In this document: one piece after another, positions 1-12,586 of the stretch
Numbering within the stretch: the stretch's first letter is position 1
Layout of the letters: each line of letters starts with the position of its first letter
Assembly: GCA_034769895.1 (NCBI GenBank)
Contig: CM068372.1
Span: 237,422,343 to 237,486,342 of the forward strand
Length of the DNA: 64,000 nt
Reading direction: 5' to 3'
Origin: Magicicada septendecula
Taxonomy: Eukaryota > Arthropoda > Insecta > Hemiptera > Cicadidae
Notes under the pieces: generated by a model
Seen by the model: only the letters and a program-made list of their open reading frames with translations
Told to the model about the DNA's origin: nothing
Databases searched by the model: none
Program-made: the position numbers and the translations under genes

Positions 1-392
1 CAGTTGTGAACTCTATTGGTGTTAGTTTCCTTAGGACCTTACTAATTGGCACCCTAACTTTGTCATCTTTAGAGATTTGGAAAGAAGTTCTGGGGCTATG
101 TGGATGAAAAAAATTGAATAAAAAGATCGTTGTTTTCCTCACTTGTTTTTTCAATTATCCAGATCCACCAGTTCTTGTCGTAAATGCAAGCTACTGTATC
201 TTGTATTTTCAATGAAAATACACTTTCTTCTGGAATTTCTGTAGTGCTGCAATCAGTAAACTCTTCTGACTGTGAGTATACATAACATCTGATTTTTGTT
301 TGAGTTAGAGGTACAAATCTATGAAATGACCTTGTCTGTGGAATTTGCTTACAAGAATCAAATCTCTGTAATTTCATGCTGTTTGATTGCAC
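1..392 (-). pseudogene. C-terminal fragment of a transposon-associated insect protein, frameshifted
   Basis: A 98-codon frame runs on the minus strand from 392 to 96. It contains VACIYDKNWWIWIIEKTSEE, a compact beta-rich pattern that I associate with the C-terminus of many uncharacterised, probably mobile-element-derived insect proteins. That family link is from memory and unverified. The frame stops just after IQFF, but another frame continues from about 112 down to the window edge with FHPHSPRTSF and then KVRVPISKVLRKLTP. This is the expected order for the domain (an HPHGP-like motif, then a VP motif). A one-base change in the A7 run near 108-114 explains the break. The N-terminus and any catalytic domain are absent. 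Function unknown; read as a dead remnant. Confidence 0.5.
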
Positions 393-695
393 TTCTTCTG
401 ATGGTACATAAATAAAATGGATGCTAGGGTAATGTTACTAATGTATTATTTAGATTTACAACACAGTTTTTATAATATTTGCACATCACACCACTTCTTG
501 TGATTTCAGTACTTAAAAAAAGTTATAACTCAAAAACTAGAAACGTCTCAGTAATCAAATTTTAACCACTTGTTACTACAAAAATAATGATTGTTTTATG
601 AAAATTTGAGATTTTTCAACTGTGTCCGTTTTGAGATATTTCAGGTTGAATATAGCAGATTTTAGAAAAATCCCAATGTTTGAAGACCCATAAAA
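393..695. other. AT-rich intergenic sequence, nothing recognised
   Basis: No open frame, tandem repeat or terminal repeat that I recognise lies between the broken coding fragment and the first repeat module. Confidence 0.4.
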
Positions 696-1190
696 AATAT
701 CGGTATGGAGAACCATACATGACTTCCATCTTCTAAGATTTATATTTAAAATCATTTTCGAAATGAAATATTTCCATAGAAACTACTTCTTTCTACTTAC
801 TGCTTCGGCCTTAACCACAGTACTGTGGTCACTAACGTATACCACCTCACGTTATCGCACTCAATTTTCACTGATAATGGAAGTCGATCACTGCCAAAAC
901 ATCTGGTTTTGCAGAAAACATTGGAATACGGCCAAACAGCCCGGGAAGGAATTTTAACAACAAACTACTTCTTTGTTGCCGATAACGTAGTACACATAAA
1001 AAATTATCCCCTTCCCCTTCAACTATAATTTTCATTTATAGAAAATTACCCCCGCCCCGTTCAACTAGCCTCTTCATTTATAGATATTTCTTCTACGTTT
1101 CTATAGTGGATTATTATGATCTTCTTATCAGGATACTTTATTTATCAAAATTAAGTACTTTACTCTTGTTAAAACATAAAACGTTGCAGG
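696..1190 (+). repeat. P module, copy 1 (left edge of the domain)
   Basis: The module opens with a perfect hairpin (GTATGG-AGAA-CCATAC), carries the 16-bp palindrome ACCACAGTACTGTGGT at 814-829, and ends in pyrimidine-rich text followed by the R-like tail TTAAGTACTTTACTCTTGTT leading into satellite. An open frame begins at ATG 763 (MKYFHRNYFFLLTASALTT...) and shifts frame near 950. Confidence 0.75.
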
Positions 1191-1980
1191 TAAACTACCC
1201 CTTCCCGTTAACCGGTCTTCACCAAAATCAATAGGCCTTCAGTCCTCTACAATTCACGCACATATGTAAAAAATTGTTTGATTCTGTTTGAATTTATGGC
1301 AGTTATCGTTCGTCATGAAAAAATTACTCTTGTTAAAACATAAAATGTTTCAGGTAAACTACCACCTTCCCTTAACCAATCTTCACCAAAATCAACAGGC
1401 CTTGAGTCCTTTATAATTCAGGAACGTATGCAAAATAAATATTTGATTATGTTTGACTTTCCGGCAGTTATCATTCGTCATACAAAAAATTACCCTTGTT
1501 AAAACACATTGCAGGTAAACTACCCCTTTCTCTCAACCGAACTTCACCAAAATCAAAAGACCTTGACTCCTTTACAATTTAGGGAGGTATGCAAAAAATT
1601 GTTTGATTATGTTTGACTTTACGGCAGTTATCGTTCGTCATAGAAAAAATTACCCTTGTTAAAACATAAAATGTTGCAGGTAAACTAAGCCTTTCCCTTA
1701 ACCGATCTTCACCAGATTCAAAAGGCCCTGAATTCTCTACAATTCAGAGACATATGCAGAAAAGTAGTTGATTCTGTTTGAATTTACACCAGTTATCGTT
1801 CATCATAGAAAACATTACCCTTGTTAAAACATAAAACGTTGCAGGTAAACTACCCCTTTCCTTAACCGATCTTCACGAAAAACAATAGGTCTTGGGCTGT
1901 AAACAAATACAATTCAGGGCTGTGTGCAAAAAATTATTTGATTCTGTTTGAATCTGCGACCGTTATCATTTACCAGGGAA
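1191..1980 (+). repeat. Satellite block, ~164-bp monomers
   Basis: The landmark GGTAAACTA recurs with TAAACTA at 1191, 1355, 1516, 1681 and 1846, giving spacings of 164, 161, 165 and 165 bp. Each monomer contains a conserved CGATCTTCACCAAAA, a GATTCTGTTTGAATTTGCGG stretch and an AAAACGTTGCAGG end. Monomers here differ at many positions, so this block is older than the right-hand ones. Confidence 0.85.
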
Positions 1981-2130
1981 AAAAGTCTACACACAAACAG
2001 ACACAAACACACTTTTCGAAAAATGACTTTTCTTCATGTTTTGAGGGTAGTACAATCAGAATCAGCCGTTATCTCGAACACAATTTTTTTCACCATGACC
2101 ATACTTACATTTCCTTATGGAACATGGAAG
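1980..2130 (+). repeat. Q module, diverged copy
   Basis: The order is a CACA/CAGACA-rich tract, TTTTCGAAAAATGAC, TTTTGAGGGTAGTACAATCAG, then a near-palindromic end around TTCCTTATGGAACATGGAAG. Confidence 0.7.
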
Positions 2131-2202
2131 TAAAAAGGATGAGACTCTCAGGTATCAAAGTTTTTTAGGAAGTAGTATACTACGAAGCCTATATCTAGAA
2201 AA

Positions 2203-2645
2203 AATATCGGTATGGAGAACCATACATGACTTCCATGTTCTAAGATTTATATTTAAAATCATTTACGAAATGAAATGTTTCCATAGAAACTACTTCTTTC
2301 CACTTATTGCTTCAGCCTTAACCCAGTACTGTGGTCCACTAACGTATACCACCTAACGTTATCGCACTCGTTTTTCAGTGATGATGGCAATCGATGTCAC
2401 TGCTGAAACGTCTGGTTTCGCAGAAAACATTAGACTACGGCCAAACAGCCCGGGAAGGAATTTTAAGAACAAACTACTACTTTGTTGCCGATAAAGTAGT
2501 ACACATATAAAAATTATCCCCTCCCCCTTGAACTATAATTTTCATTTATAGATATTTCATCTACGTTTCTACAGTGGATTATTAAGATCTTCGTATGAGT
2601 ATACTTTATTTATCAAAATTAAGTACTTTACTCTTGTTACAACAA
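2203..2645 (+). repeat. P module, copy 2
   Basis: It has the same hairpin start and ends at satellite. The 16-bp palindrome has been lost by a small deletion (AACCCAGTACTGTGGTCC), and the recurrent frame is broken after about 28 codons. Confidence 0.75.
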
Positions 2646-3465
2646 CAAATGCTTCAGGTCAACTACCATTTCCCCGTAACCGATCTTCACCAAAATCAAT
2701 AGGCCTTGAGTCTTCTATAACTCAGGCATATATGTATAAAATTATTTGATTCTGTTTGAATTTACGGCAGTTATCGTTCGTCATGAAAAAATGTCTCTTG
2801 TTACAACATAAAATGTTGCAAGTAAACTACCCCTTTCCCTTAACCGATCTTCAACAAAAACAACAGACCTTGAGTACTTAAAACTTCAGGAACGTATGCA
2901 AAAAATTATTTTATTCTCTTTGAGTATGCGGCAGTTATCATTCGTCATAAAAATAAAATTACCCTTTTAAAACAAAACATTGAAGGTAAACTAACTACCC
3001 TTTTCTCTTAACCGATCTTCACCAAAATCAACAGACCTTGAGTACTTAAAACTTCAGGAACGTATGCAAAAAATTATTTGATTCTCTTTGAATATGCGGC
3101 AGTTATCATTCGTCATAAAAATAAAATTACCTTTTTAAAACATAACATGTTGAAGGTAAACTACCCTTTACCAATCTTCACCAAAATCAACAGACCTTGA
3201 GTACTCTATAATTCAGGAAGGTGTGCAAAAAAGTATTTGATTCTGTTTGAATTTACGGCAGTTATCGTTCGTCATAGGAAAATTACCCTTGTTAAAACAT
3301 AAAACGTAGCAGGTAAACTACCCCTTTCCTTAACCGATCTTCACCAGAAACAATAGGTCTTGAGAACTCTACAATTCAGGGCTGTATGCAAAAAATTATT
3401 TGATTCTGTACTAATTTGTGGCTGTTATTGTTTGCCATAGAAAAAAATTACCCATGATTAAAAAA
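2646..3465 (+). repeat. Satellite block, ~163-bp monomers
   Basis: About five monomers, with TAAACTA-type landmarks near 2660, 2823, 2984, 3158 and 3317. Two neighbouring monomers (about 2870-2950 and 3045-3125) are unusually alike (CAGACCTTGAGTACTTAAAA), which points to local unequal exchange. Confidence 0.8.
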
Positions 3466-3955
3466 AATATCGGTATGGAGAATACATGACTTCCATGTTC
3501 TACGATTTATATTTAAAATTATATTTGAAATGAAATATTTCCATAGAAACTACATCTTTCTACTATTGCTTCAGCCTTAAACCACAGTACTGTGATCACT
3601 AACGTATACCACCTCACGTTTTCACACTCGATTTTCACTGAGATGGAAGTGGATGGCACTGCCGAAAAGTCTGGTTTTGCAGAAAACATTGGACTACGGC
3701 TAAACAGCCCGGGTAGGAATTTTAACAAACAACTACTTCTTTGTTGCCGATAACGTAGTACATATAAAAAATTCTACCCTCCTCCTTTAACTATAATTAT
3801 CATTTATAGAAAAGTACCCCCACCCCGTTCACCTACCCTCTTCATTTATAGATATTTCATCTACGTTTCTACAGTGGATTATTATGAGCTTCTTGTCAAG
3901 ATACATTATTTATCAAAATTAAGTACTTTACTCTTGTTAAAACATAAAACGTTGC
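3466..3955 (+). repeat. P module, copy 3
   Basis: A complete-length module from TATCGGTATGGAG to the TTAAGTACTTTACTC tail. It has small indels (one before ATACATGAC), and its copy of the recurrent frame is interrupted. Confidence 0.75.
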
Positions 3956-4738
3956 AGGTAAACTACCGTTTCTCTAAACCGATCTTCACCAAAATCAATA
4001 GCCCTTCAGTCCTCTACAATGCAGGGATGCATGCAAAAAAATATTTGATTCTGTTTCAATTTGCGGCAGTTATCGTTCGTCATGAAAACATTTCTCTTGT
4101 TACAAAATAACATGTTTCTGATAAACTACACCTTTCCCTTTACCGATCTTCACCAAAATCAACAGGCCTTGAGTTCTCTACAATTCAGGGACGTATGCAA
4201 AAAATTATTTGATTCTGTTTGAATTTGCGGCTGTTATCGTTTGCCATAGAAAATACCCTTGTTAAAAAAACGTTGCAGGTAAACTACCCCTTTCCCTCAA
4301 CCGATCTTCACCAAAAACAATACGTCTTGAGAACTCTACAATTTAGGGCTGTATGCAAATAATCTTTTGATTCTGTTTGAATTTGCGGCTGTTATCGTTT
4401 GCCATAGGAAATACCCTTGTTAAAACATAAAACGTTACAGGTAAACTACCCCTTTCCCTTAACCGATCTTCACTAAAAACAATAGGTCTTGAGAACTCTA
4501 CAATTCAGGGCTGTACACGAAACATTATTTAATTCTGTTTGAATTTGCGGCTGTTATCGTTTGCCAAAAAAAAAAAATTTCCCTTGGTAAAAAAAAACCG
4601 TTGCAGGTAAACTACCCCTTTCCCTCAACCGATCTTCACCAAAAACAATAGGTCGCGAGTACTCTACAAATTAGGGCTGTATGCAAAAAATTATTTGATT
4701 CTGTTTGAATTTGCGGCAGTTATCGTTTGCCATAGAAA
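3956..4738 (+). repeat. Satellite block, ~162-166-bp monomers
   Basis: Landmarks near 3957, 4121, 4280, 4442 and 4608. From 4250 onward the monomers are of the subtype with GCGGCTGTTATCGTTTGCCAT, which dominates the rest of the domain. Confidence 0.8.
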
Positions 4739-4888
4739 AAAAATCTAGACACATACACACACACAGACACTTTTCGGAAAACGACTTTTTTTCATGTTTT
4801 GAGCGTACTAGAATCAGAATCTGCAATAATCTCGAACACGATTTTTTTTGCCATCACCATACTTCCATTCCTTAAGGAATATGGAAGT
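4739..4888 (+). repeat. Q module
   Basis: Ends in CCATTCCTTAAGGAATATGGAAG, a palindrome-like end directly abutting the next P module. Confidence 0.7.
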
Positions 4889-5198
4889 AAATATCGGTAT
4901 GGAGAACCATACATGACTTCCATATTCTAAGATTTATATTTAAAATCATTTTCAAAATGAAATATTACCGTAGAAACTACTTCTTTCTACTTACTGCTTC
5001 AGCCTTAACCACAGTACTGTGGTCACTAACGTATACCACCTCACGTTATCGCACTCGATTTTCACTGATGATGGAAGTCGATGGCATTGCCGAAATGTCT
5101 GGTTTTGTAGAAAATATTGGACTACGGCCAAATATCCCGGGAAGGAATTTTAACAAAAACTACTTCTTTGTTGCCGATAACGCTGTACACATATATAT
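4889..5198 (+). repeat. P module, copy 4 (truncated by the TIR insert)
   Basis: The recurrent frame is fully open here (ATG 4957 onward, MKYYRRNYFFLLTASALTT...) and runs into the adjacent insert, ending at 5244. The pyrimidine-rich 3' part of the module is missing because the next element begins at 5199. Confidence 0.75.
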
Positions 5199-6030
5199 CA
5201 GTGGCGAAGTTACATGGAGGCAATTGAGGCAATGCCTACCCTAACAAATTCTGTAGAATAAAAATTATAAATACGTATGAACTACATAACGTAAAGATTA
5301 TACATTGTTACTGCGACTGTCAAATTTATTAAACCGAAACGTGCTTTATTGAGCGACCGCTAGATGGTGACAGGTGAGATTCGGCATAGTTCGTTTAAAG
5401 TGAATGAGGCAACCTGAACTTGCCTCAGCATTTTTTGTATACATCGTATGTAAGCAATGTAGTGGTGTGATAGGGAAGTGTAGGGGGGGGGATTGTCCCG
5501 CGCTGTACACATAGAGCGTTGAGGCATGCCTCACTTCTGTGGTCCAAACAGTTAAGTTAAAGCGCCTGTGTTGTTTCTAAGTGTGTATTTTATGCTGTTA
5601 TTAAAAGTGTCACTGTTATTCCGCTGAACTAACAGATGATCAAGATTGTTATTTGAATTATTTGTAACATTAAACATATATATATATATAGAAACTAATC
5701 AAGTTTAAAAATTTGAAGTTCAATCAGTTGTATTATTGTGTATGACTAATACAAGGATTGTTCAATAGACACACGTATAGAGCAGTAAAGCATTTATTAT
5801 TCAACGATTTTAAAAGAAGTCTCCAATAACATTAAGACATGAGTTCCACTGTTGCACTAACCTGTAGATTCCCTGCTAGTAAAATTCTTACGGCTGTTTG
5901 TGGAACCATTCGGTTACAGCAAACTCTACCTCAGCGTCCGATTTGACCCACCGTCCTTTTAGTGATTCCTTAAAAAAAATTAAGATAAGATTTTTGCCTA
6001 CCCATTCATTAACTACTAGCTTCGCCAGTA
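5199..6030 (+). mobile_element. ~830-bp TIR-bounded non-autonomous element, copy 1
   Basis: The 5' end is CAGTGGCGAAGTTACATGG. The 3' end, read on the other strand, is TACTGGCGAAGCTAGTAG, matching 9 of the first 11 bases, and both ends carry a nearby GGTAGGC/GCCTACC. CAGTGGCG-type ends are typical of hAT elements, so a hAT-derived MITE is plausible. There is no coding capacity. The flanks (ATATATAT and AGCAAATT) give no 8-bp duplication. Compared with the 29-kb locus that lacks it, the element replaces ~350 bp rather than being cleanly inserted. Confidence 0.5.
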
Positions 6031-6475
<445 letters not shown>

Positions 6476-9400
6476 GTAAAAGGTTGCAGGTAAACTACCC
6501 CTTCCCCTTAACCGATCTTCACCAAAATCGAAAGTCCTTGAGACCTCTACAATTCAGGGACGTATGCAAAAAATTGTTTGATTCTGTTTGAATTTGCGGC
6601 AGTTATCGTTTGCCATAGAAAATACGCTTGATAAAAAACGTTGCAGGTAAACTACCCCTTCCCCTTAACCGATCTTCACCAAAAACAATAGGTCTTGAGT
6701 ACTCTACAAATCACGGCTGTATGCAGAAAATTATTTGATTCTGTTTGAATTTGCGGCTGTTATCGTTTGCCATAGAAAATACCCTTGTTAAAAAAACGTT
6801 GTACGTAAACTACCCCTTTCCCTTAACCGATCTTCACCAAAAACAATAGCTCTTGAGAACTCTACAATTTAGGGCTGTATGCAAATAATCTTTTGATTCT
6901 GTTTGAATTTGCGGCTGTTATCGTTTGCCATAGGAAATACCCTTGTTAAAACATAAAACGTTACAGGTAAACTACCCCTTTCCCTTAACCGATCTTCACC
7001 AAAAACAATAGGTCTTGAGAACTCTATAATACAGGGCTGTATGCGAAACATTATTTGATTCTGTTTGAATTTGCGGCTGTTATCGTTTGCCAAAAAAAAA
7101 AATTTCCCTTGATAAAAAAAACCGTTGCAGGTAAACTACCCCTTTCGCTCAACCGATCTTCACCAAAAACAATAGGTCGTGAGTACTCTACAAATCAGGA
7201 CTGTATGCAAAAAATTATTTGATTCTGTTTGAATTTGCAGCAGTTATCGTTTGCCATAGAAAAAAAAAATCTACAGACACACAGACAGACACACAGACAC
7301 TTTTCGGAAAACGACTTTTTTTCATGTTTTGAGTGTAGTACAATCAGAATCTGCAATAATCTCGAACACGATTTTTTTTGCCATCACCATACTTCCATTC
7401 CTTAAGGAATATGGCAGTAAAATTACACTTGATAAAAAACCGTTGCAGGTAAACTACCCCTTTCCCTTAACCGATCTTCACCAAAAACGACAGGTCTTGA
7501 GAACTCTGCAATTCAGGGCTGTATGCAAAATATTATATGATTTTGTTTGAATTTGCGGCTGTTATCGTTTGCCATACAAAATACCCTTGATAAAACAAAA
7601 AACGTGGCAGGTAAACTACCCCTTTCCCTTAAACGATCTTCACCAAAAACAATAGGTCTTTAGTACTCAAGAAATCAGGGCTGTATGCAAAAACGTATTT
7701 CATTATGTTTGAATTTGCGGCTGTTATCGTTTGCCATAGAAAATACCCTTGTTAAAACAAAACGTTGCAGGTAAACTACCCCTTTCCCTTAACCGATCAT
7801 TACCAAAATCAACAGATCTTGAGAACCCTACAATTCAGGGCTGTATGCGAAACATTATTTGATTCTGTTTGTATTTGCGGCTGTTATCGTTTGCCAAATA
7901 AACAAAATTACCATTGATAAAAAAAAACCGTTGCAGGTAAACTACCCCTTTCCCTCAACCGATCTTCACCAAAAACAATAGGTCGCGAGTACTCTAAAAA
8001 TCAGGGCTGTATGCATAAAATTATTTGATTTTGTTTGAATTTGCGGCTGTTATCGTTTGCCATAGAAAAAAATCTACAGACACACACACAGACACGCACA
8101 CACACACACACACTTCGAAAAATGACTTTTTTTAATGTTTTGAGTGTAGTACAATCATATTCTGCAATAATCTCGAACACGATTTTTTTTGCCATCACCA
8201 TACTTCCATTTCCTTAAGGAACATGGAAGTAAAATTACCCTTGATAAAAAACTGTTGCAGGTAAACTACCCCTTTCCCTTAACCGATCTTCACCAAAAAC
8301 GATAGGTCTTGAGAACTCTACAATTCAGAGCTGTATGCAAAATATTATTTGGTTTTGTTTGAATTTGCGGCTGTTATCGTTTGCCATACAAAATACCATT
8401 GATAAAACAAAAAACGTGGCAGGTAAACTACCCCTTTCCCTTAAATGATCTTCACCAAAAACAATAGGTCTTTAGTACTCAAGAAATCAGGGCTGTATGC
8501 AAAAAGGTATTTGATTCTGTTTGAATTTGCGGCTCTTATCGTTTGCCATAGAAAATACCCTTTTAAAACATAAAACGTTGCAGGTAAACTACCCCTTTCC
8601 CTTAACCGATCTTCACCAAAAACAATAGGTCGCGAGTACTCTACAAATCAGGGCTGTATGCAAAACATTATTTGATTCTGTTTGAATTTGCGGCTGTTAA
8701 CGTTTGCCATAGAAAAAAAATCTACAGACACACACACAGACACTTTTCGAAAAATGACTTTTTTTCATGTTTTCAGTGTAGTACAATAATAATCTGCAAT
8801 AATCTCGAACACGATTTTTTTTGCCATCACCATACTTCCATTTCCTTAAGGAACATGGAAGTAAAAATTACTCTTGATAAGAAAAACGTTGCAGGTAAAC
8901 TACCCGTTCCCGTTAACCAATCTTCACCAAAAACAAAAGGTCTTGAGTACTCTACAAATCAGAGGTGTATGCAAAAAATTATTTGATTTTCTTTGAATTT
9001 GTGACGCTTATCGTTTGCCATAGAAAATACCCTTTTAAAACATAAAACGTTTCAGGTAAACTAGCCCTTTCCCTTAACCAATCTTCACCAAAAACAATAG
9101 GTCTTGAGTACTCTACAAATCCGGGCTGTATGCAAAACGTATTTGATTCTGTTTAAATTTGCGGCTTTTATCGTTTGCCATAGAAAAAATCTACAAACAC
9201 AGACACTTTTCGAAAAATTACTTTTTCATGTTTTGAGTGTCGTACAATCAGAATCAGCAATAATCTCGAACACGATTTTTTTTGCCATCACCATACTTCC
9301 ATTTCCATAAGGAACATGGAAGTAAAAATTATTTGATTCTGTTTGAATGTGTGGCAGTTATCGTTCGTCATACAATTACTCTTGTTAAAACATTAAAGGT

Positions 9401-9602
9401 GACAGGTAAACTACCCCTTTCCCTTAACCGATCTTCACCAAAATCAATAGACCTTCAGTCTTTACAATTCAGGAACGTATGCAAAAACTTATTTCATCTA
9501 CGTTTCTACAGTGGATTATTATGAGCTACTTATCAGGATACTTTATTTATCAAAATGAAGTACTTTACTCTTGTTAAAACATAAAACGTTGCAGGTAAAG
9601 TA
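6476..9602 (+). repeat. Satellite array with four interspersed Q modules
   Basis: Satellite landmarks occur near 6489, 6649, 6807, 6967, 7131, 7449, 7612, 7772, 7938, 8261, 8423, 8588, 8898, 9055, 9404 and 9595. Q modules interrupt the array at about 7262-7412, 8070-8228, 8708-8862 and 9183-9323, each ending near CATACTTCCATTTCCTTAAG. The repeated unit here is therefore 'two to five monomers plus Q', a higher-order repeat without P. The last monomer is cut after GCAGGTAAAG and meets an inverted monomer fragment at about 9602. Confidence 0.85.
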
Positions 9603-9937
9603 AAGGGAATAGGGTAGTTTACCTGCAACATTTTATGTTATAACAAGGGTAATTTTTTTTATATAATAATGAAACTTTCTCTTGTGAACTTACTTGTCTT
9701 TTTCCGTAGAACGCGTTTCGGCATCGTGTTCCCCTTCGTCAGCTTAGAAACAGACTGCCAGTACTTTGTAACGGTTATTGCTTGGAAGGTACAGTGGGGG
9801 TGGTGTGTAGAGGAAGGGGATTTGCGCGGGGATCCAAATTATTGTTTGTTTTTTGTATAATTGTGTCAAAAAGTGTATGTGATTGATATTGTAATTGGTC
9901 GTTAAGTATGTTGTTTGGTTGTGTTGTGTGGTGTTTG
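9603..9937 (-). mobile_element. Penelope-like element 3' end (inverted copy)
   Basis: On the minus strand this carries the last codons of a Penelope-like GIY-YIG ORF (frame through HTLFDTI-like text) and its 3' untranslated end, followed by a piece of satellite. It pairs with 14709-15043 as an inverted repeat of equal length (335 bp). The minus-strand motif CTGACGA (9736-9742 on plus coordinates) and GAAA (9716-9719) flank a short GC stem, as in the core of a hammerhead ribozyme. Confidence 0.6.
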
Positions 9938-10545
9938 AGTTATCGCATTTTATTCTGTTTGAATTTGCGGCTGTTATCATTTGCCATAGAAAAATATCGG
10001 TATGGAGAACCATACATGACTTCCATATTCTAAGATTTATATTTAAAATCATTTTCAGCCAAACAGCCAGGGAAGGAATTTTAACAAAAATATACTTCTT
10101 TGTTGCCAATAACGACGTACACATATAAAAAAAATTATTCCCTCCCCCTTCAACTATAATTTTGATTTATAGAAAATTACCCCCAGCCCGTTCAACTAGC
10201 CTCTTCATTTATAGATATTTCATCTACGTTTCTACAGTGGATTATTAAGATCTTATCAGGATACTTTATCAAAATTAAGTACTTTACTCATGTTACAACA
10301 AAAAATGTTTCAGGTAAACTGCCCTTTCCCCGTAACCGCACTTCACCAAAATCAACAGACATTGAGTTCTCTATAGCTCAGGCACATATGTAAAAAATTA
10401 TTTCATTCTGTTTGAATTTACGGCAGTTATGGTTCGTCATATAAAAAATTACCCATGTTAAAACATAAAACATGAGATTTATAAAACATATCTAAGATTT
10501 ATATTTAAAATCATTTTTGAAATAAAATATTTTCATAGAACCTAC
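9938..10545 (+). repeat. P module copy 5 (internally deleted), one satellite monomer and a second P fragment
   Basis: The P start lies at 9993. Its centre, including the 16-bp palindrome, is deleted (ATTTTCAGCCAAACAGCC join near 10056). Satellite follows around 10310-10460. Then a short fragment of the P start region (TCTAAGATTTATATTTAAAATC) ends at CCTACTAACG. Confidence 0.65.
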
Positions 10546-11065
10546 TAACGCTGGGGAAATCTGAGGAGCCAATCAGAGTTGGGCCTACCTGTCACTCTGC
10601 TGAATTTGGTGGAAAGCCCTGTCACTGTCGTCAAAGTATCAGCCTTGACAGGGTCCTCTTTTTCTGCAAAATGGGAGAGGCTTGAGATGGAGTGAGTGAC
10701 ATGGTCCCCACCTCAATGAAGAACCCATTGTTTTATAAAAATATATTTAAATTTTGAAAACTGAAAATTCTTTTCTTGTTGTAAATATTTATATTTTATA
10801 ATCAAAATGACTTTATCAAAAAACAAACATTATTTTTTTATAATAAGTACTTACATATGTTTCTTAATATGCTTACTTTTTCTTCAATGTTGATGATCAT
10901 TTCCAAACATTCTGACAAAATTGTATCTACAGAACAGTTAACATTCCCCAGGTTTCCATTTCTGCTAATTTCTCATTACACCTTCCACTGACGTATTATT
11001 AACCATTTCATAAACTATCGTATAATCTTTTCAGATTTAGTGGTACAAAATCTGAAATTTTCAGA
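10546..11065. other. Unique insert within the repeat domain
   Basis: About 520 bp unrelated to any neighbouring module. The left third is GC-richer (GAGGAGCCAATCAGAGTTGG, GACAGGGTCCTC); the rest is AT-rich. I see no convincing frame, TIR or target duplication. It may be a fragment of another mobile element. Confidence 0.45.
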
Positions 11066-12586
11066 TTGCCTGGCAACAAAATTATTTTATTTTCAACAAT
11101 TACCATTGTTTGAAAAAGTTTAAATGAATTTTCAAGTACTTTACTCTTGTTAAAACGTAAAAGGTTGCAGGTAAACTACCCCTTCCCCTTAACCGATCTT
11201 CACCAAAATCTAAAGGCCTTGAGTCCTCTACAATTCACTGACGTATGCAAAAAATTATTTGATTCTGTTTGAATTTGCGGCAGTTATCGTTTGCCATAGA
11301 AAATACGCTTGATAAAAAACGTTGCAGGTAAACTACCCCTTCCCCTCAATCGATCTTCACCAAAACAATAGGTCTTGAGTACTCTACAAATCAGGGCTGT
11401 ATGCAGAAAATTATTTGATTCTGTTTGAATTTGCGGCTGTTATCGTTTGCCATAGAAAATACCCTTGTTAAAAAAACGTTGTAGGTAAACTACCCCTTTC
11501 CCTTAACCGATCTTCACCAAAAACAACAGGTCTTGAGAACTCTACACTTTAGGGCTGTATGCAAATAATCTTTTGATTCTGTTTGAATTTGTGGCTGTTA
11601 TCGTTTGCCAAAAGGAATACCCTTGTTAAAACATAAAACGTTACAGGTAAACTACCCCTTTCCCTTAACCGATCTTCACCAAAAATAACAGGTCTTGAGA
11701 CCTCTACAATTCAGGGCTGTATGTGAAACATTATTTGATTCTGTTTAAATTTGCGGCTGTTATCGTTTGCCAAAAAAAAAATTTCCCTTGAAAAATAAAC
11801 CGTTGCAGGTAAACTACCCCTTTCCCTCAACCGATCTTCACCAAAAACAATAGGTCGCGAGTACTCTACAAATCAGGACGGTATGCAAACAATTATTTGA
11901 TTCTGTTTGAATTTGTGGCAGTTATCGTTTGCCATAGAAAATACGCTTGATAAAAAAACGTTCCTGGTAAACTACCCCTTCCCCTCAACCGATCTTCACC
12001 AAAAACAATAGGTCTTGAGTACTCTACAAATCAGGGCTGTATGCAGAAAATTATTTGATTCTGTTTGAATTTGCGGCTGTTATCGTTTGCCATAGAAAAT
12101 ACCCTTGTTAAAAAAACGTTGTAGGTAAACTACCCCTTTCCCTTAACCGATCTTCACCAAAAACAATAGGTCTTGAGAACTCTACAATTTAGGGCTGTAT
12201 GCAAATAATCTTTTGATTCTGTTTGAATTTGCCGCTGTTATCGTTTGCCATAGGAAATACCCTTGTTAAAACATAAAACGTTACAGGTAAACTACCCCTT
12301 TCCCTTAACCGATCTTGACCAAAATCAACAGATCTTGAGAACTCTACAATTCAGGACCGTATGCGAAACATTATTTGATTCTGTTTGAATTTGCGGCTGT
12401 TATCGTTTGCCAAACAAACAAAATTACCCTTGCTAAAAAAAAACCGTTGCAGGTAAACTACCCCTTTACCTTAACCGATCTTCACCAAAAACAATAGGTC
12501 GCGAGTACTCTGCAAATCAGGGCTGCATGCAAAAAATTATTTGATTCTGTTTGAATTTGCGGCAGTTATCGTTTGCCATAGAAAAA
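11066..12586 (+). repeat. R module plus satellite array
   Basis: R (11066-11150) begins ATTGCCTGGCAACAAAATT. About nine or ten monomers follow. Two runs of alternating monomer subtypes repeat in the same order (about 11280-11760 and 11930-12420), showing a higher-order unit of about 650 bp. Confidence 0.8.

Noticed and set aside
9744..10124. 126-codon minus-strand frame
   Set aside because: Crosses the junction between a Penelope 3' end and P/satellite. The real Penelope frame here is a different one.
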